A DNA stretch of 56,873 nt from Monoraphidium neglectum. Its lineage: Eukaryota; Chlorophyta; Chlorophyceae; Sphaeropleales; Selenastraceae. The translations under genes were made by a program, and so were the position numbers. Shown here one piece after another: positions 22,774-34,675 of this stretch. Where the stretch lies: the NCBI RefSeq assembly GCF_000611645.1, contig NW_014013615.1, forward strand, positions 11,232-68,104, in the 5' to 3' direction. The notes beneath the pieces are model-generated. The model was not told the DNA's origin, made no database searches, and saw only the letters and a program-made list of their open reading frames with translations. How positions within the stretch are numbered: position 1 is the stretch's first letter; the number at the start of each line of letters is the position of its first letter.

Positions 22774-23923
22774 CAGCGCTGCTCACGCTTGATCAACGCT
22801 TCACGGTGGCGAACAGCCACCGAAGATTTGGCTTTGAGGTTCCAGCTCTCGCTTTACGCAATGTCCTGTTCCAAGCTGCCACCTGGCGGCACTGCGTGAG
22901 GCCGGCAGGCCCACTGGCGCATCCAAGTTGCAGATACCATGATTGACATGGATGGGTTCTCAAGTGGGTGAAATAAAACGGAAAGGTGTGCGTTCCTTTC
23001 CTGCAGCATCTGTGGCCGCAAGGTGCACGAAATTTCGGAGTCTGTATTGGCGCTGTCTTGTTGCGATTTGCCATGCATGCCGCAATTTCCTGTGACGCCT
23101 TGTTCACGGCGTTGTCGTGGCGCTGCAGGCACATCGGCTATTTCCTCAACACTGTTCATCTGCGCCGCTCGGGCGCATGCATCACAGTTGTGCATAGAAC
23201 TTGCCCAAACGTGTGCGCCTACATGCCCACATTGCAGAGATGTGGGCGCGCGGTTCGTTTGTGGGATTTTTTCTCATGTGGGGCGTGCACATGAAAGTGC
23301 GCAGCAGATTGCACATGCAATCATCTACTTGCGCACGTTGTTACGCTCCGGCACCAACATGCACAAGTAATGTGCACGCAATGCAGTCGCATGGCCAGTC
23401 AGGCTGGAACGTTGCATGGCCGGTCGATGACGCACATGTTGCGGGTGTGAGTTGCCGGCACGTGTTGCTTGTCAAGAACCTGAAGGTCGTCCGATCAGCT
23501 TTTAGCGGCTAGCAACAACTCAAACTCGTGCAACCACTTGAGTCGTTGCAGCAATTCGTACGAAAGCTCATGGGCATGGGTGGCAGACAGTCTGCCACAC
23601 GCTCGTCAGTCGCACCCCCCATTGAGTGCCTCATCGTGAGGCACGTCTCAGAGCCGAGAGTAGGTTTCAAGGATGATGGCATGCTTTCGATGATCTCCAC
23701 CTTACTTTGGCGGCCACGCACTAGCTCGGGCTGTTGTAACTGCACGCGAAGTGACTGCTTCTAGCGAGGGCGTAGGAGCCGGCCGAGTCGCCGCAAAATA
23801 CACGAATTATTTCTGTATGACTTAATGATGCTGATATCGTAGTCAGTGCTCCTGCCAGGATAAGCAGTCGCAGAGGTAGTTGTAGCACGCCGTGCCCGAG
23901 AAGGGGGCTGGCGAGTGGGCAAC
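22774..23923. other. Intergenic DNA, patatin to ABCG
   Basis: This holds the patatin 3' UTR and the ABCG promoter. A TGTAA at about 23734 could be a polyadenylation signal of the chlorophyte type. Frames at 23509-23764 are open on both strands with varied composition, but no family or splice structure supports either. Confidence 0.4.
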
Positions 23924-26900
23924 ATGGATGAAGCAATTCCTGTAGTTCGTCAGGCAGGCCTGGAGACCTGGATTCCCTGTCTTGTGCTCAGCCATGTTTG
24001 GGCGCTGTTCTTCGTTGCCAAGGCCCTTGCGGTCCTCAATCCGGAGCTATATAGGAGAATTACGAACAAGATTTTGTCTCCGGGTAAGCGGGCCAGCACA
24101 TTAGACCGAACAGCACGAACGCTGCATCACGACGGCGACAGCTGCGGCAGCGTCAGCGAGAGCGGGGCGCAGCTGCCCCAACGATGGTAGAGCAGGACAC
24201 TAAGCCGCCCGCAATGGCATGGGATTTTGCATTGGATAATCATGCCAGCGTGCTCAGAGTGAGTACGCAACACCCAGCAGACTTCACACCCGTGCCGGCA
24301 CCCCGCCGCAGTGCGTGCCGCTGCGCCTGCACCGCCGTCCATGCCACGGATGGCGAGTGCTGACCTGTGGCGCGCACACCTGGAGCAGTCACGTATTGCA
24401 GCGCCCCTGCTGCTGGCTTGGGACAGCCTCGGCTGTCAATACAACACTCCCAATGGCATCAAAACTGTGCTTACGGTGCGAGCTACAGGGGGGTTGATGC
24501 GCTTGTATACACGAGCGGACTGCGCATGAGCCGTGGCAAATAGAAGCGTGCATGTTTGTGCACGGACGTTCATGCCAGTGTATCATGTGCGGGATCAACT
24601 TGATTACGGTGTGTGGGGCGGAGCACGTTGCCCGGCTGGCGGCGTGGTGTCCACCCTGTGGCGAGTCACAGCCGGGTTAAGAGCGCCAGTGCTGACACCG
24701 AAGATGCCCGGCTGCATCCCTGGCAGCCGGAAGCTTCTGTCCGCAAGTGCCCCAAAACCACGAAGCAGGCGGGCTGCCTTGTGCCGGGCGTCAACGCGCG
24801 GTTCGCCGCGTCCGCACCGGCTATCACCACGTGCGTGCGCCCCGGTCGCAGGATGTGAGCGGCGCGGCGCGGCCATACGAGATGCTCGCTCTCATGGGGC
24901 CCAGCGGTGCAGGTGCGCCCTGGCGGGCTGGAACGACCCGAAAGATGTGGGCCTCGCCGCCCGCGGCAACGGCACACATTGCGCACAGCTGCGCTGCGCA
25001 TCGACCACCTCTAGCAAATGTCGCATGTGTTGCTGAGAGTGCAGCCCACAGAAACGCAACCAACCTCACCCGAACCAACCCGCCCACCCAGGCAAGTCGA
25101 CCCTCCTGGACATCCTTGCGGCTCGCAAATCGGTCGGCCGCCTCACCGGCGCGGTCACCGTCAACGGGGCGCCTCGGGGCTCAAGCTTTGTCAGGTCGAT
25201 TTCATACGTCCCCCAGGAGGACAATTTCCTGCCCTCGATGACAGTCATCGAGACCTGTGAGCTGCACGCGGCGCTGACGCTGCCGCGGGGCACGCCGCGG
25301 CCGCAGGCGGCGTCGAGGATAGAGGAGGTGCTGGCGGCAATGGTGAGAGGGGGGGCGTTGGAGGGCTGCGGCGCTTGCTGAGCACGGCCGTCGGCCGCAT
25401 TGTTGCAAGAGCAGCCGCGCTTTGCAGTGTGTTTCCGTGCCTGGGCTGGGAGACTCAAGGAGCAACCCGCAGCGGCGTTTCTTCTCGCGAAGCGTCGGCC
25501 CCTCCAACTCTTGCCGCATTGGGCCCGCCGCGGGAACACGCAGGGGATGCTGCACGCGCGCGACACACTGGTCGGCGGCGTTCTGCCCGGGGGCCTGAGC
25601 CTGCGCGGCCTGAGCGGCGGCGAGCGGCGGCGTGTTTCAGTGGCCATCGGGATTCTGGCCGCCCCCAGCATCGTTTTCCTAGACGGTGCGGTCGCGGGGG
25701 CTGGTGATCTAGGCAGCGTGATGCTGTGCTTGCTGCTGTGACGGCGCCATCCCAATGACAGCTGCCTTTTGCAGCAGATGAAAGGTCGCCCATGTGTCCT
25801 GACAGGTTGAAGGCGTCAAACCAACCAAGCACGCAAGTGTTTGTCCCCCCAACTTCAGAGCCAACCAGCGGGCTGGACAGCTGCTCGGCGCTGGCTGTGG
25901 TGGAGCACTTGCGGGACCGCGCCCGCGACAGCGGCCTCACGGTGAGGCCTCTTTCCTGTGCAGCGAGCGAAATGTTGCCCCATGCCGGCCACATTCTTGC
26001 TTGTATAGTTCTCAATTCTCTGGATGTGTCAGCTGCTGCAAATTGCACACCGCCAAGGCTTGAAAACTCCCCAGACCTGCCGACGCTCCCGCTCTGCTGC
26101 CTGCTCCCCTTACCCCGCAGGTCGTCGCCTCGATCCACCAGCCGCGCGCCGCGGTGTGGTCCGCCTTCGACGCGTGCGCCGTGCTGTCGCAGGGCCTGGG
26201 CATGTACCAGGGCCGCTGCGACGCCATTGTCTCGTGGTTCGAGGGCGGCCTGGGGTACGGCCCCTGGGACTCTGCGGTGCACGGCACGGCCTCGGACTGG
26301 GTGATGGATCTCGTGAACGTGGGGTTCTCCAAAGCCGAGGTTTACGGGGTGAGCGGTTGCGGGCGGCTCGATGCGCTTGGGCGGCCCGCGGTTGGCACGC
26401 AATGTGGAGGGGGGGTGCCTTGCTTGACGGCGTGGATAGCATGCCCTGCCCCTGCCCTGCCTTGCCTTGCCTTGCCCTTCCCTGAATGTGTGAAAATAGT
26501 CACTGACAGCCCTGAGCCTTTGCACGCAGATCACTGGCCGCACAATTGTGAATCACAAGGATTTGCAAATGGCTGCTCAGATGTTTTCAAAGCACTACAA
26601 ACGCATCCAACAGCAGCAGCAGCAGCGACAGGAAGCGGCGGCAGCGGCGGCGGAGAAGCAGCGCACGCAGAAGCCGGCGGCACCGCCGCTCGGGCCCGCG
26701 CTGTCGCAGCACCAGGTACAATCAGCAGGCAATGCGTGGAGCATGCGGCCGTCGCTGACGTCTGCGACGCTGGGCAAACGCTCCTCGGCGGGCGGCACGC
26801 TCGCCACCGGCCCCGGCGCCCGCGAGGCCGCTGCCACCGTCGCCGTCGCCGGCATCGTCGGCGCGCGCTGCAGCATTGGGGACCCCCCGCCGTTGATTGG

Positions 26901-29900
26901 GGGCAGCCTTAGGTCGTATTGGCAGCGCCAGCAGCAGGACGTTGTCGTAGCTGCTCCTTTGCCCGTGCCTGCAAAGGACGGCAGCAGCAAAGAGCGCGAG
27001 GGCCGACCGGTCATCATCGTGAACACAGAGGCCGGGGATCGGGGGTCCAACAGCAGCGGCTCTGCGTCCGTCGCGACGGCTGCGAGCGGCGCGAACGAGG
27101 GCGGCGCAGGGCTGGGGGCGGCGGCGATGGCGGCGGCGATGGCGAAGCGGCGGCCCACGTTCTGGAGCCAATTCAGGTGAGTGTGTTGGCGCATGCGTGT
27201 TTGCTATAAATACGGGCAGGGGGGCGGCACGGTCGGTCGCTTGCATTGCAACATGGCAATGGAGTCGTTGCAAGGCCTCCACTTTCCATTCAGGCGCCCT
27301 CTCACCGCAATCTGCTGAAAACCCCCTTTTGGCCCGCTTTGCTGCTGCAGGGCGCTTTTCCGGCGCGAGCTTCTGGCGACAATGCGCAATCCTGCTGATG
27401 TTGCCGGTGGGTTGGCCGGTGCTGGAGCAGCTGTGAATGTGTTTTGCTTGTGTGGGCTGCACCTGCGCACGTGACCGGCTTCATTGCAGCGCATGCTGGC
27501 CTGTTGCACCTGCAAACGCACCAACTGACGTGGCCCCCTTCCCGGCCCTCTCGCTCACCTTTGCAACACAGGACGCATGCTGCTTTTCGCCTGGGTCGGC
27601 TTGTTTTGCGGCCTGGTACGCTCCGTTGGCCCAATGGTCCTTTGCCTGGTGGTGCCGCCTGCGCGTTCTGCTACCCTGCTTTGTGGGGAGGAGAACCCTC
27701 AGGCTGGTTCTGCGAGTGCCCCAGTGCCTGACGAGCAGGGCTGCCACTTCCCCAGATTCAAGGCGTTCGCCCCTGCCTGAACTCCTTGCATCAACCCTCG
27801 TTGTGCAACCCACCGCCTGGCAGGTTTTCTGGCGGCTGGGCGACGGCTTTGACGCGGTTCGCAACCGCATCAACCTGCTGTTCGTGGAGTGCCTGCAGTA
27901 CATGCTGCTGGTGAGTCGGGCACGGTCCAGCACGGAATTCGCCTCAGCCAGCAGCGCAGCCATTTCGAAGCTGAATGTGAAGCATTTTCAATGTCTACTG
28001 CACACTTGACCCACCTTTGATACGTGTGGCTGTGTTCATTCCACGCGGGCGGCATCGGGCATCATCTGTTTTGGTCGGCCATAATGACACCCGCCGCATC
28101 GCCTGTCTCTTCATTTCCCTCACCCCTTTTTGGCGTGCTGACGGTCTGAACTCAAACCTCTAATCACCTTGCTGCGGGGCCGCAGCCGTACGTGTACATG
28201 AGCCTCTACGCCGCCGACCGCCGCCACTTCACCGCTGACATCAGCGCGCGGCTGTACTCGCCCGGCCCTTACTACGCCGCCAAGACGCTGGCTGTTCTTC
28301 CTTTTGCGCTGGCCAACTGCCTGGTGCGTCAACGTTTAAGGGTGGTGATGTGGGGCATGTATTTTGGACCCTGATAGCTAGTTAGTGCATATGAGATCAG
28401 ATTGTACTCCCTACATGCCTCCGCAAAGGTACAAGCTCTCAAGGCAGCAGTGTCAATACGTCGCCTTGCCACAGCCACATGCTACCAGCAAGCCCAACGC
28501 GCCCCGCGACGCGCGCTCCCCACGGCTCGACCGACCGCGCCCCCTCAGTTCAGCACCTTCATCATCTATGGGATGGCGGGGCTGCGGCTGACGCCCTTTG
28601 CGGTCGCCATCAACGGCGTGACCAGCGCCATCCTGTACCTAGTGGCTCAGCAGGTCCAGGCCCTGGCAGGTGCGCCGCGCTTGGCGGCCCAGCCCTGGCA
28701 GCTGCCCTTGTCTTGGCGCAAGACACCAAGCAGCTGCGTGCGGAAGCAGCCACGGGTCGCCTGGGGGCGCTCTGGACTTGGCCTGAAGTTGCAGCTTGAT
28801 TTTTGAATCACATTGTCCACTCGAGTTCACCCTGCCTGCGCACGCTTGTTGCCGCCCGCCCTGCAGCCATTTTGATGCCAAATGAGGATGCGGCCTTCCT
28901 GCTTACTATTGCGTACACGACCGGTGAGAAGGGGCCGCTTGGGTCTCTGGCTGAGACCCGCCCCTGTCCAAGAGCGAAGAAGATGCACACGCGCCCGTTA
29001 CACTGCCTGCTTGTCAGTCTTTCTTCACCCACCATGCGTCTGCGCCGGCGGTGCTCTGCAAATTTGTTGTTGTTGGTCAAGGGCGCAAACATCAACATGT
29101 GCAGCAGGGCTGCCACGCCATGGCCTTGCACACGAGCCACCTGCCAACCTGTCTGTCCCGGCCACCTTCCTCTTGCACAAGTAAATCTCACCAACCTGCC
29201 ACTAACCCGCGCCTCACGGGGCAAACTCCGCGTCCGAAATCGTCCCGACGCCAACCGCCCATTAGTCAACATCTACATGTCAAACTTCGTCATCCGGTTC
29301 CGCGACATGGCCAACAGGTGGCTCAGCTTCCTCAGGTGTGTGGCAGGGGGCGCCTGGGCAGCAGGGCAGCGGCGGGCCGCGGCGGGAGCAACAATTTTAC
29401 AGAACATCAGGGAGGTATTCGAGAGCGCTGCCGGGGGCACGCAGATTTTGAATCGCTTGCGCACTGACCTGGTGGCCTTGGACGCGCGGCGTCAGCTGTC
29501 GCTGACCAATCCCATCCTGCAACACACCTGCCGCATGCCGCCGTTTGAATTTCGCAACGTTCGGACGCCACCGCAGGTACACGAGCGCCGTCAACTTCGC
29601 CTACGCCTCGATACTCCGCGCCGAGTTCGACGACCGCTCCCTCAGCTGCGCCGGCGGCATCCCGCCCGAGATGATCGCGAGCGTGCAGTCCCTCCTGCCG
29701 AACGCGCCCATGCTGCGCATGCCCGCGCTGCTGCGCATGGCGACTTCCCCGGGGGACGGCTGCCGCATGCGGCTGGACGCCGTGCTCGAGTATTTCGAGG
29801 TCGACCTGAGCAGCGGGGCGTACATCGCGGCGCTGCTGCTGCACTTGGCAGCGATGCACGCCGCGACGTTCGGCGCGCTGCTGCTGCTCGCGCGCAAGGA

Positions 29901-29910
29901 GCGGCGCTGA
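23924..29910 (+). CDS. ABC transporter G family half-transporter
   Basis: ATP-driven exporter; ABCG half-transporters dimerise and move lipids or other hydrophobic compounds. Seventeen exons fit: 23924-24083, 24173-24262, 24312-24475, 24852-24912, 25092-25342, 25544-25685, 25859-25941, 26121-26348, 26530-27176, 27351-27406, 27572-27615, 27824-27910, 28186-28323, 28549-28669, 28867-28923, 29266-29335, 29577-29910; about 910 residues. In order: Walker A GPSGAGKST (split by an intron, near residue 154), Q-loop YVPQEDNF, signature LSGGERRR (near 265), Walker B IVFLDEPTSGLDS (split), H-loop ASIHQPRA (near 323). A 215-residue Gln/Ala-rich linker follows, then the ABC2 membrane domain beginning ALFRRELL with MRNPAD and several hydrophobic helices. 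From exon 3 on (AWDSLGCQYNTPNG) the call is firm. The first two exons, with a hydrophobic helix near residues 16-38, are inferred from phase; translation could instead begin at 24184. Confidence 0.93.
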
Positions 29911-31646
29911 CGGGGCCCCACGGGCGCGGTGCTCGGCAGCTTGTCGCGCCGCGCCGCGCCGCGCCATGCTGCCGCTGGCGGCAGCCATTCTGCGCGGCGA
30001 GGCGAGGCGAGGCGGTGTGAGCTGTGCCTGCGCCGGGCGTTGCCGCTGCTGCGGTGCCGGTGTGTGCTGGAGTACGCCGCGCTTGCGGCGCGCACCAGCC
30101 GCGTGAGCCGGCGCCTGCCTTTTGCACGCGGCTGGCCGGGCGCCGGGTTTGCGACATGGAGGCGCGTTGCGGCTGCAACGGGTCGTGCGGGGCATGTCTT
30201 GCGTTTTTCTCGCTTGCACCTGAGGAGTGAGTGGGCCTGTGCACGGCACGAACATGGATAAAAGCTTTGACCTGCAATTGGGAACCAAGGGTTGGGAGCA
30301 CGTGCCTGGCGCACCACAGCGCCCCTGCACACACAGTGCTTAGCAGGGACAAGCGGCCTCGCTACAGCTTGCTTCCTGGCTGCTTGCATGTGGCGGCCTG
30401 GTCCCTGCCCAGTGCTTTGCCGTCGTTGCGAGGCCGTGTGGCCGCCGGATGTGCAGCCTGGCCCGCACCACAGATTGACTTACTCAGCAGATTTAGGATG
30501 TTATGGCTTTCTCGACTCTCCGCCTCCCTGCGGCCCGCTTGGGGCTGTTTTGAGCCTGCGACCGCGCCACAAACCCAACGCCCTTGTCGCCCCCAGCAGA
30601 GTGTTTGCTTGGCGTGTTGCGGCGCAGGTCGGCCACTGCTGCCCTGCAAATGCTGTGGTCGTCACCCACCAGACACCAGTCCTGACCTTTCGCCTTCTCA
30701 TTGCCGGCACCCGGTAGGCCTCTGCAGCTTCTGACCCGGCCTGAAGCCTGCTTTTTCAACGCACGGCAACCGGCTTAACTCCATCCCCCCGGCCTGCGAG
30801 CCGCCGAAGCACAGGCCTTCTGGCTCGATGGGAGAGCCTGGGGCTGCTCGGGACAAAAACGTATTTGTATTTTGAAAGGATGAGCGGTGTGCGCGAGCTG
30901 CGGTATGTGTGTGTAACGATGGTAATCTGTCAGCTGTGTTGATGTGTAACGGGGCAAGGGTTTAAATTGACTGTGGGAGGAAGCGGTCCCGTTGCTCTGC
31001 AAACCTCCAGTTGAAAACACACACAACTCGGGTGTATGTGCACACACGTATGCACGTGCGCGCGCACACGCACACTAGACGTGCTCGTGGGACTGTGCTG
31101 GCCCGCCGCATGTCTGCACTCCACATGCTATCCCACCCACACGCCGCAAGCACATGTGATTAGGGCAAAGCAGATGAGGGCACATGTATTCTCACATCCT
31201 AGCCGTCACTGCATTCAATGGTGCTCCACGGTATCCTTGCCGTCGCCGCAACTCAATCGGCAGCGTTTGCGGCGCGCACTACACTTTGGCGTTTGGTCGC
31301 CAGGATTGCCCGCTTTGATATATGTTTGGCGAATTAAGCAAAATTTTTTCTGAGCTCGCGCACTCTGGCTGCAGCAGGAGTGCGCACAGGCCAGCATGGT
31401 CACTCACCACCCACCCCGAGGACACACTCGTTTACGCACCCAGAAGTTCAACCAAACAAGCCTCCCACCCTCCGCTGTATTCGCCTGTGTCCACGCGTGT
31501 ACAATAAAGGGACGCATAAGCTGATGGACGTCATCTTGTCATAGTGTATAACGCACGAGGCGCCCAGCGCCACAGAGTTCGTAGCATTCTGCGTCCAATA
31601 CTACCTTGTGCCTCGGATTGAATAGCTTCAACCTGTCCCGGCTATC
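29911..31646. other. Intergenic DNA, ABCG to wax-synthase-like gene
   Basis: ABCG 3' flank with TGTAA motifs near 30913 and 30945, and the promoter of the downstream gene. A short CA/TG-rich stretch lies near 31030-31075. Overlapping frames here are composition-driven, and I support no gene. Confidence 0.45.
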
Positions 31647-34600
31647 ATGTCATCAGAGGGTGCTGCAGACATGCTGCAGCTGCTGGCGGCAAAATCGGCC
31701 GCGGCGCGTCCTGTGTTGCCGCCGCTGCTGCAGCACATAGCGCCCGTCCGCGCCGGCGTCGCCATCGCCCACTTCGCCGTGCTACGCAGCACGCTCTGCT
31801 GGCAGACGCGCATGCAGCTCGCCGCCGCCGCCACGCTCGCGTGCGTGGCGCTGCTGACGGTGTCTCGGCGCGTCGCGCCTGGCTGGCGGCGCTTCGCTCT
31901 CCTCCCGCCAGTGTTGGTCGTGAACATTCTGCTGCCGCTCCTCTTCGACGTGCAATCAGAGCTGATCACCAGGATCGCCGTTACGTTTCTCATGACGTGG
32001 CTCGCCAATTTCAAGGTGCATGGTTTGGTGGGCGTGTGGATGGTGGGGTGGGTGGCGACCCCGAGGCAGCGGTGGCGGGAGCACACCTGCGGCTGTCAGG
32101 CTGACATCATTTGGGCGCGCCGTGCCCCTTGCAAGCTTGCACGCATGTGCCCTCTGCAATCTTACGCACACGCGTGCGGTGCGCGAGTGGCCTGCCAAAG
32201 GCAGCCCCGCGCTCCTACATTGGTTGTGGCAGCATGCTGCAGCCTACTTGCCACGACGCATTGAACGGTGACAGCCACACACTATGCGCACCCACGCGCC
32301 TGGCATTTGTGTCGCAAACACCCCTGCCTCATTGCGACTGCCCAACCCAGGCTCTGGGCCTCGCCGTCAACCGCGGGCCCCTGGCAATGAACGACTGGGG
32401 CTTTGGTCAGTTGGCCCTGCTTTACTCAATCCCTATCTACCCCACAGAGAGCCAGTCGGCCGGCAAGTCGGGCCGGCTGGGCGACAGCGCCGGCGGGGGC
32501 CGGCAGCTGCTGGTCAGATTCCTCGCGCAGACAGGTGAGAACCTGGGGTGCAGCAGAGGCAGCATTCTGCAGGGCAGCAGGAACCGCCAGTGCACGGATC
32601 GCCCAGAGGACGTCCCGCCGCGCCCCGCGCCCCCTTACCGTCCCGCCTGCCCCTCCTTCAACCGTCCTTCTTCAATCTCTCATGCGCCCGTCCTTGCCGC
32701 TCCGAAACCAGCGCTGCTTGTGGCGGTTGCCGTGCTGCTCGTGGAGTTCCAGCTGCCAGCGCTCGCCCGATACTATGGTGGGCGCGCCCTCCTTCGCTAC
32801 CTGCGACTTCGCCCCGCCCGTAGCGGCGCTGTGTTACCCATTCCACACTGGTGCCCCCCTGCCTGTGTTGCCACCTCCTGTCGGCCGCAAGCCCCGCCGG
32901 TGCTCGCCTGAGTAGCGCGACCCCGCTGCAATCGCTGACATCATTTTGTCAATCGTTGCTTTGGCCCTGCTTGCGCTCCGACCCACCTCCCTCTGCCTCA
33001 CTTCACCCGCTGCCGCCCTGTCGCCTGGCTCCTCTGTTGCTGCATTTCTGCAGCCTATGGTGAGCCCACGCGCCGCCACACCGCATGTGCTGTCCTCTGC
33101 ATCGACACAATCTCTGTCCACCTGCGGTTTGGCAATGCTGCGCGCTGCCCCTTCTCAGCTGCACCACTGCTTACTTCAAGCCTTGCACGTCCCCCTCTGC
33201 TCGCTCGACCCCAGCCCTTGGCCTTTACGGATTCATCTCATTCCTCATGACCGGCCCCGCCGTGCTGCTGACCGCAATCGCCGCCATCGACGTCGTGCCG
33301 CCCTTTGATGCGCCGTGGATGGTGCGCGACCGGGCGCCGCGAGCCGCCACCGCTCCCGCAGCCGCAGCTGCAGCCGCTTTGCCGGTGGGGATTGGCAGGT
33401 CGCAGAATAGGCCGTGGCTTTGATGGTGGCAGGGAAACGGCAACTCGACAAGCTGCCCTCGCAAGACTGCAGTGCATAGTGCTTTTTATTCACATTCACC
33501 ATTCCCCTCGCCCTTTCACAGTCTGTTTCGCTCGCGGATTTCTGGGCCCGGAGGTGGAACAACACGGGTAGGGTTTGGCAACACGCACCCGCCACCCCCG
33601 ACCGTGGCTGCATGCTTTGTCCTCTCGACGGTCATGCGCTTTGTGGTGCCGCTTTCCTGGTCACAGCGGTCCACACGCCTGCTGCCCAAGCTTCACGCTT
33701 CAAGCTGCGAGCGCGTCATGGCCACACTCAACATTGCGCAAATCGCCCGCTCAAAACACCTTGTCGACCGCAGTCGGCTTGACCCTGAGGTCTCTCTGCT
33801 ATGACCCCATAATTGAGAGCTGCATTGTGCGGCCAGCGAGCGGTGCCATCGAGCAGCTAGCAGGTGGCAAGCAGCAGCAGCAGCAGCGGCAGCAGGAGCA
33901 GCAGCAGCAGCAGCATCAGCATCAGCTCGAGCAGCTGCTGCAGCAGCAGCAGCAGGACTCTCAGCAGCAGCAGCAGCCGTCTGACACAAACAGCGACAAA
34001 GTCCATGCCTCTGTTGCGTTGCGGCCGTCGCGGGCGCGGCGATTCTGGGGGACCCTGATGGTCTTTCTCATGAGCGGCCTGGCCCACGAGCTGGTTTTGG
34101 CTTACATCATGGCGCCCAAGTTTGTGTGGGGCGCGAGCACGTTCTTCTTCGTACAGGTGAATGGTCGGAAAGTGGCCTGCGCGATTTCGATTCGAGTGGA
34201 TTACAGGTGTGCCGGCTGACTCGGAGGCATGCCGGGCTGGGCTGCTTTGCCAGCTGCCCAGCACCAGGCCGCGCCATCAATCATAAAACCCCCCTTGGCC
34301 AACACCCTGCCCTCAGAGTATGTTGCCCTCGGTCCCTGCCTGATGATTGCATGGGCTGTATTACAATGTCTTGCGAGTGCGCGGGTGTTGCCTTCTACCC
34401 ACCCCCATGGGGCCGCCGTCTCCCTGCGCTTTGCGCCACAGGCACCCTTGCTGCAGCTGGAGACCTCAATCCTGCGGCGCCTGAAGCGGCATGGGGTCCA
34501 GGCCCCCTTCCTCCTGCGCTGGCTCGTCAGCCAGGGAGCCCTTATGGCGGCAGCCCACCTCTTCTTCTTCCCCGTCCTCGAGTTCCACACCGACACGGCG

Positions 34601-34675
34601 CAGCGCGTGAGCGAGGTGGTGTCTTCGAACGCGCAGCGGCTCGCGGCGGCGCTCGGCGTGCACGCGGCGGCGTGA
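31647..34675 (+). CDS. Wax-synthase-like membrane-bound O-acyltransferase (MBOAT)
   Basis: Plant/algal wax synthases join a fatty acyl-CoA to an alcohol in the ER membrane. Exons 31647-32015, 32351-32534, 32712-32777, a possible 6-base exon 33054-33059, 33215-33321, 33522-33567, 33774-34156, 34442-34675; about 464 residues and in phase with or without the micro-exon. N-terminal hydrophobic segments include VLVVNILLPLLF. The family hallmark PPFDAPW is spliced onto SLADFWARRWN (near residues 245-256), then LRSLCYDPI. The catalytic His lies in FLMSGLAHELV (near residue 364). A Gln-rich insert (about residues 292-328, CAG codons) separates these elements. The C-terminus is hydrophobic, then soluble, ending HAAA. 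It could alternatively acylate sterols or diacylglycerol; MBOAT substrates cannot be read from motifs. The gene is the third consecutive plus-strand lipid gene. Confidence 0.94.

Noticed and set aside
23509..23764. Overlapping frames on both strands with retroelement-like composition
   Set aside because: No integrase, reverse transcriptase, protease or repeat ends are visible nearby.
28803..30020. 405-codon plus-strand frame
   Set aside because: It reads through introns of the ABCG gene in the wrong frame; the true last exons lie in other frames and carry the membrane-domain sequence.
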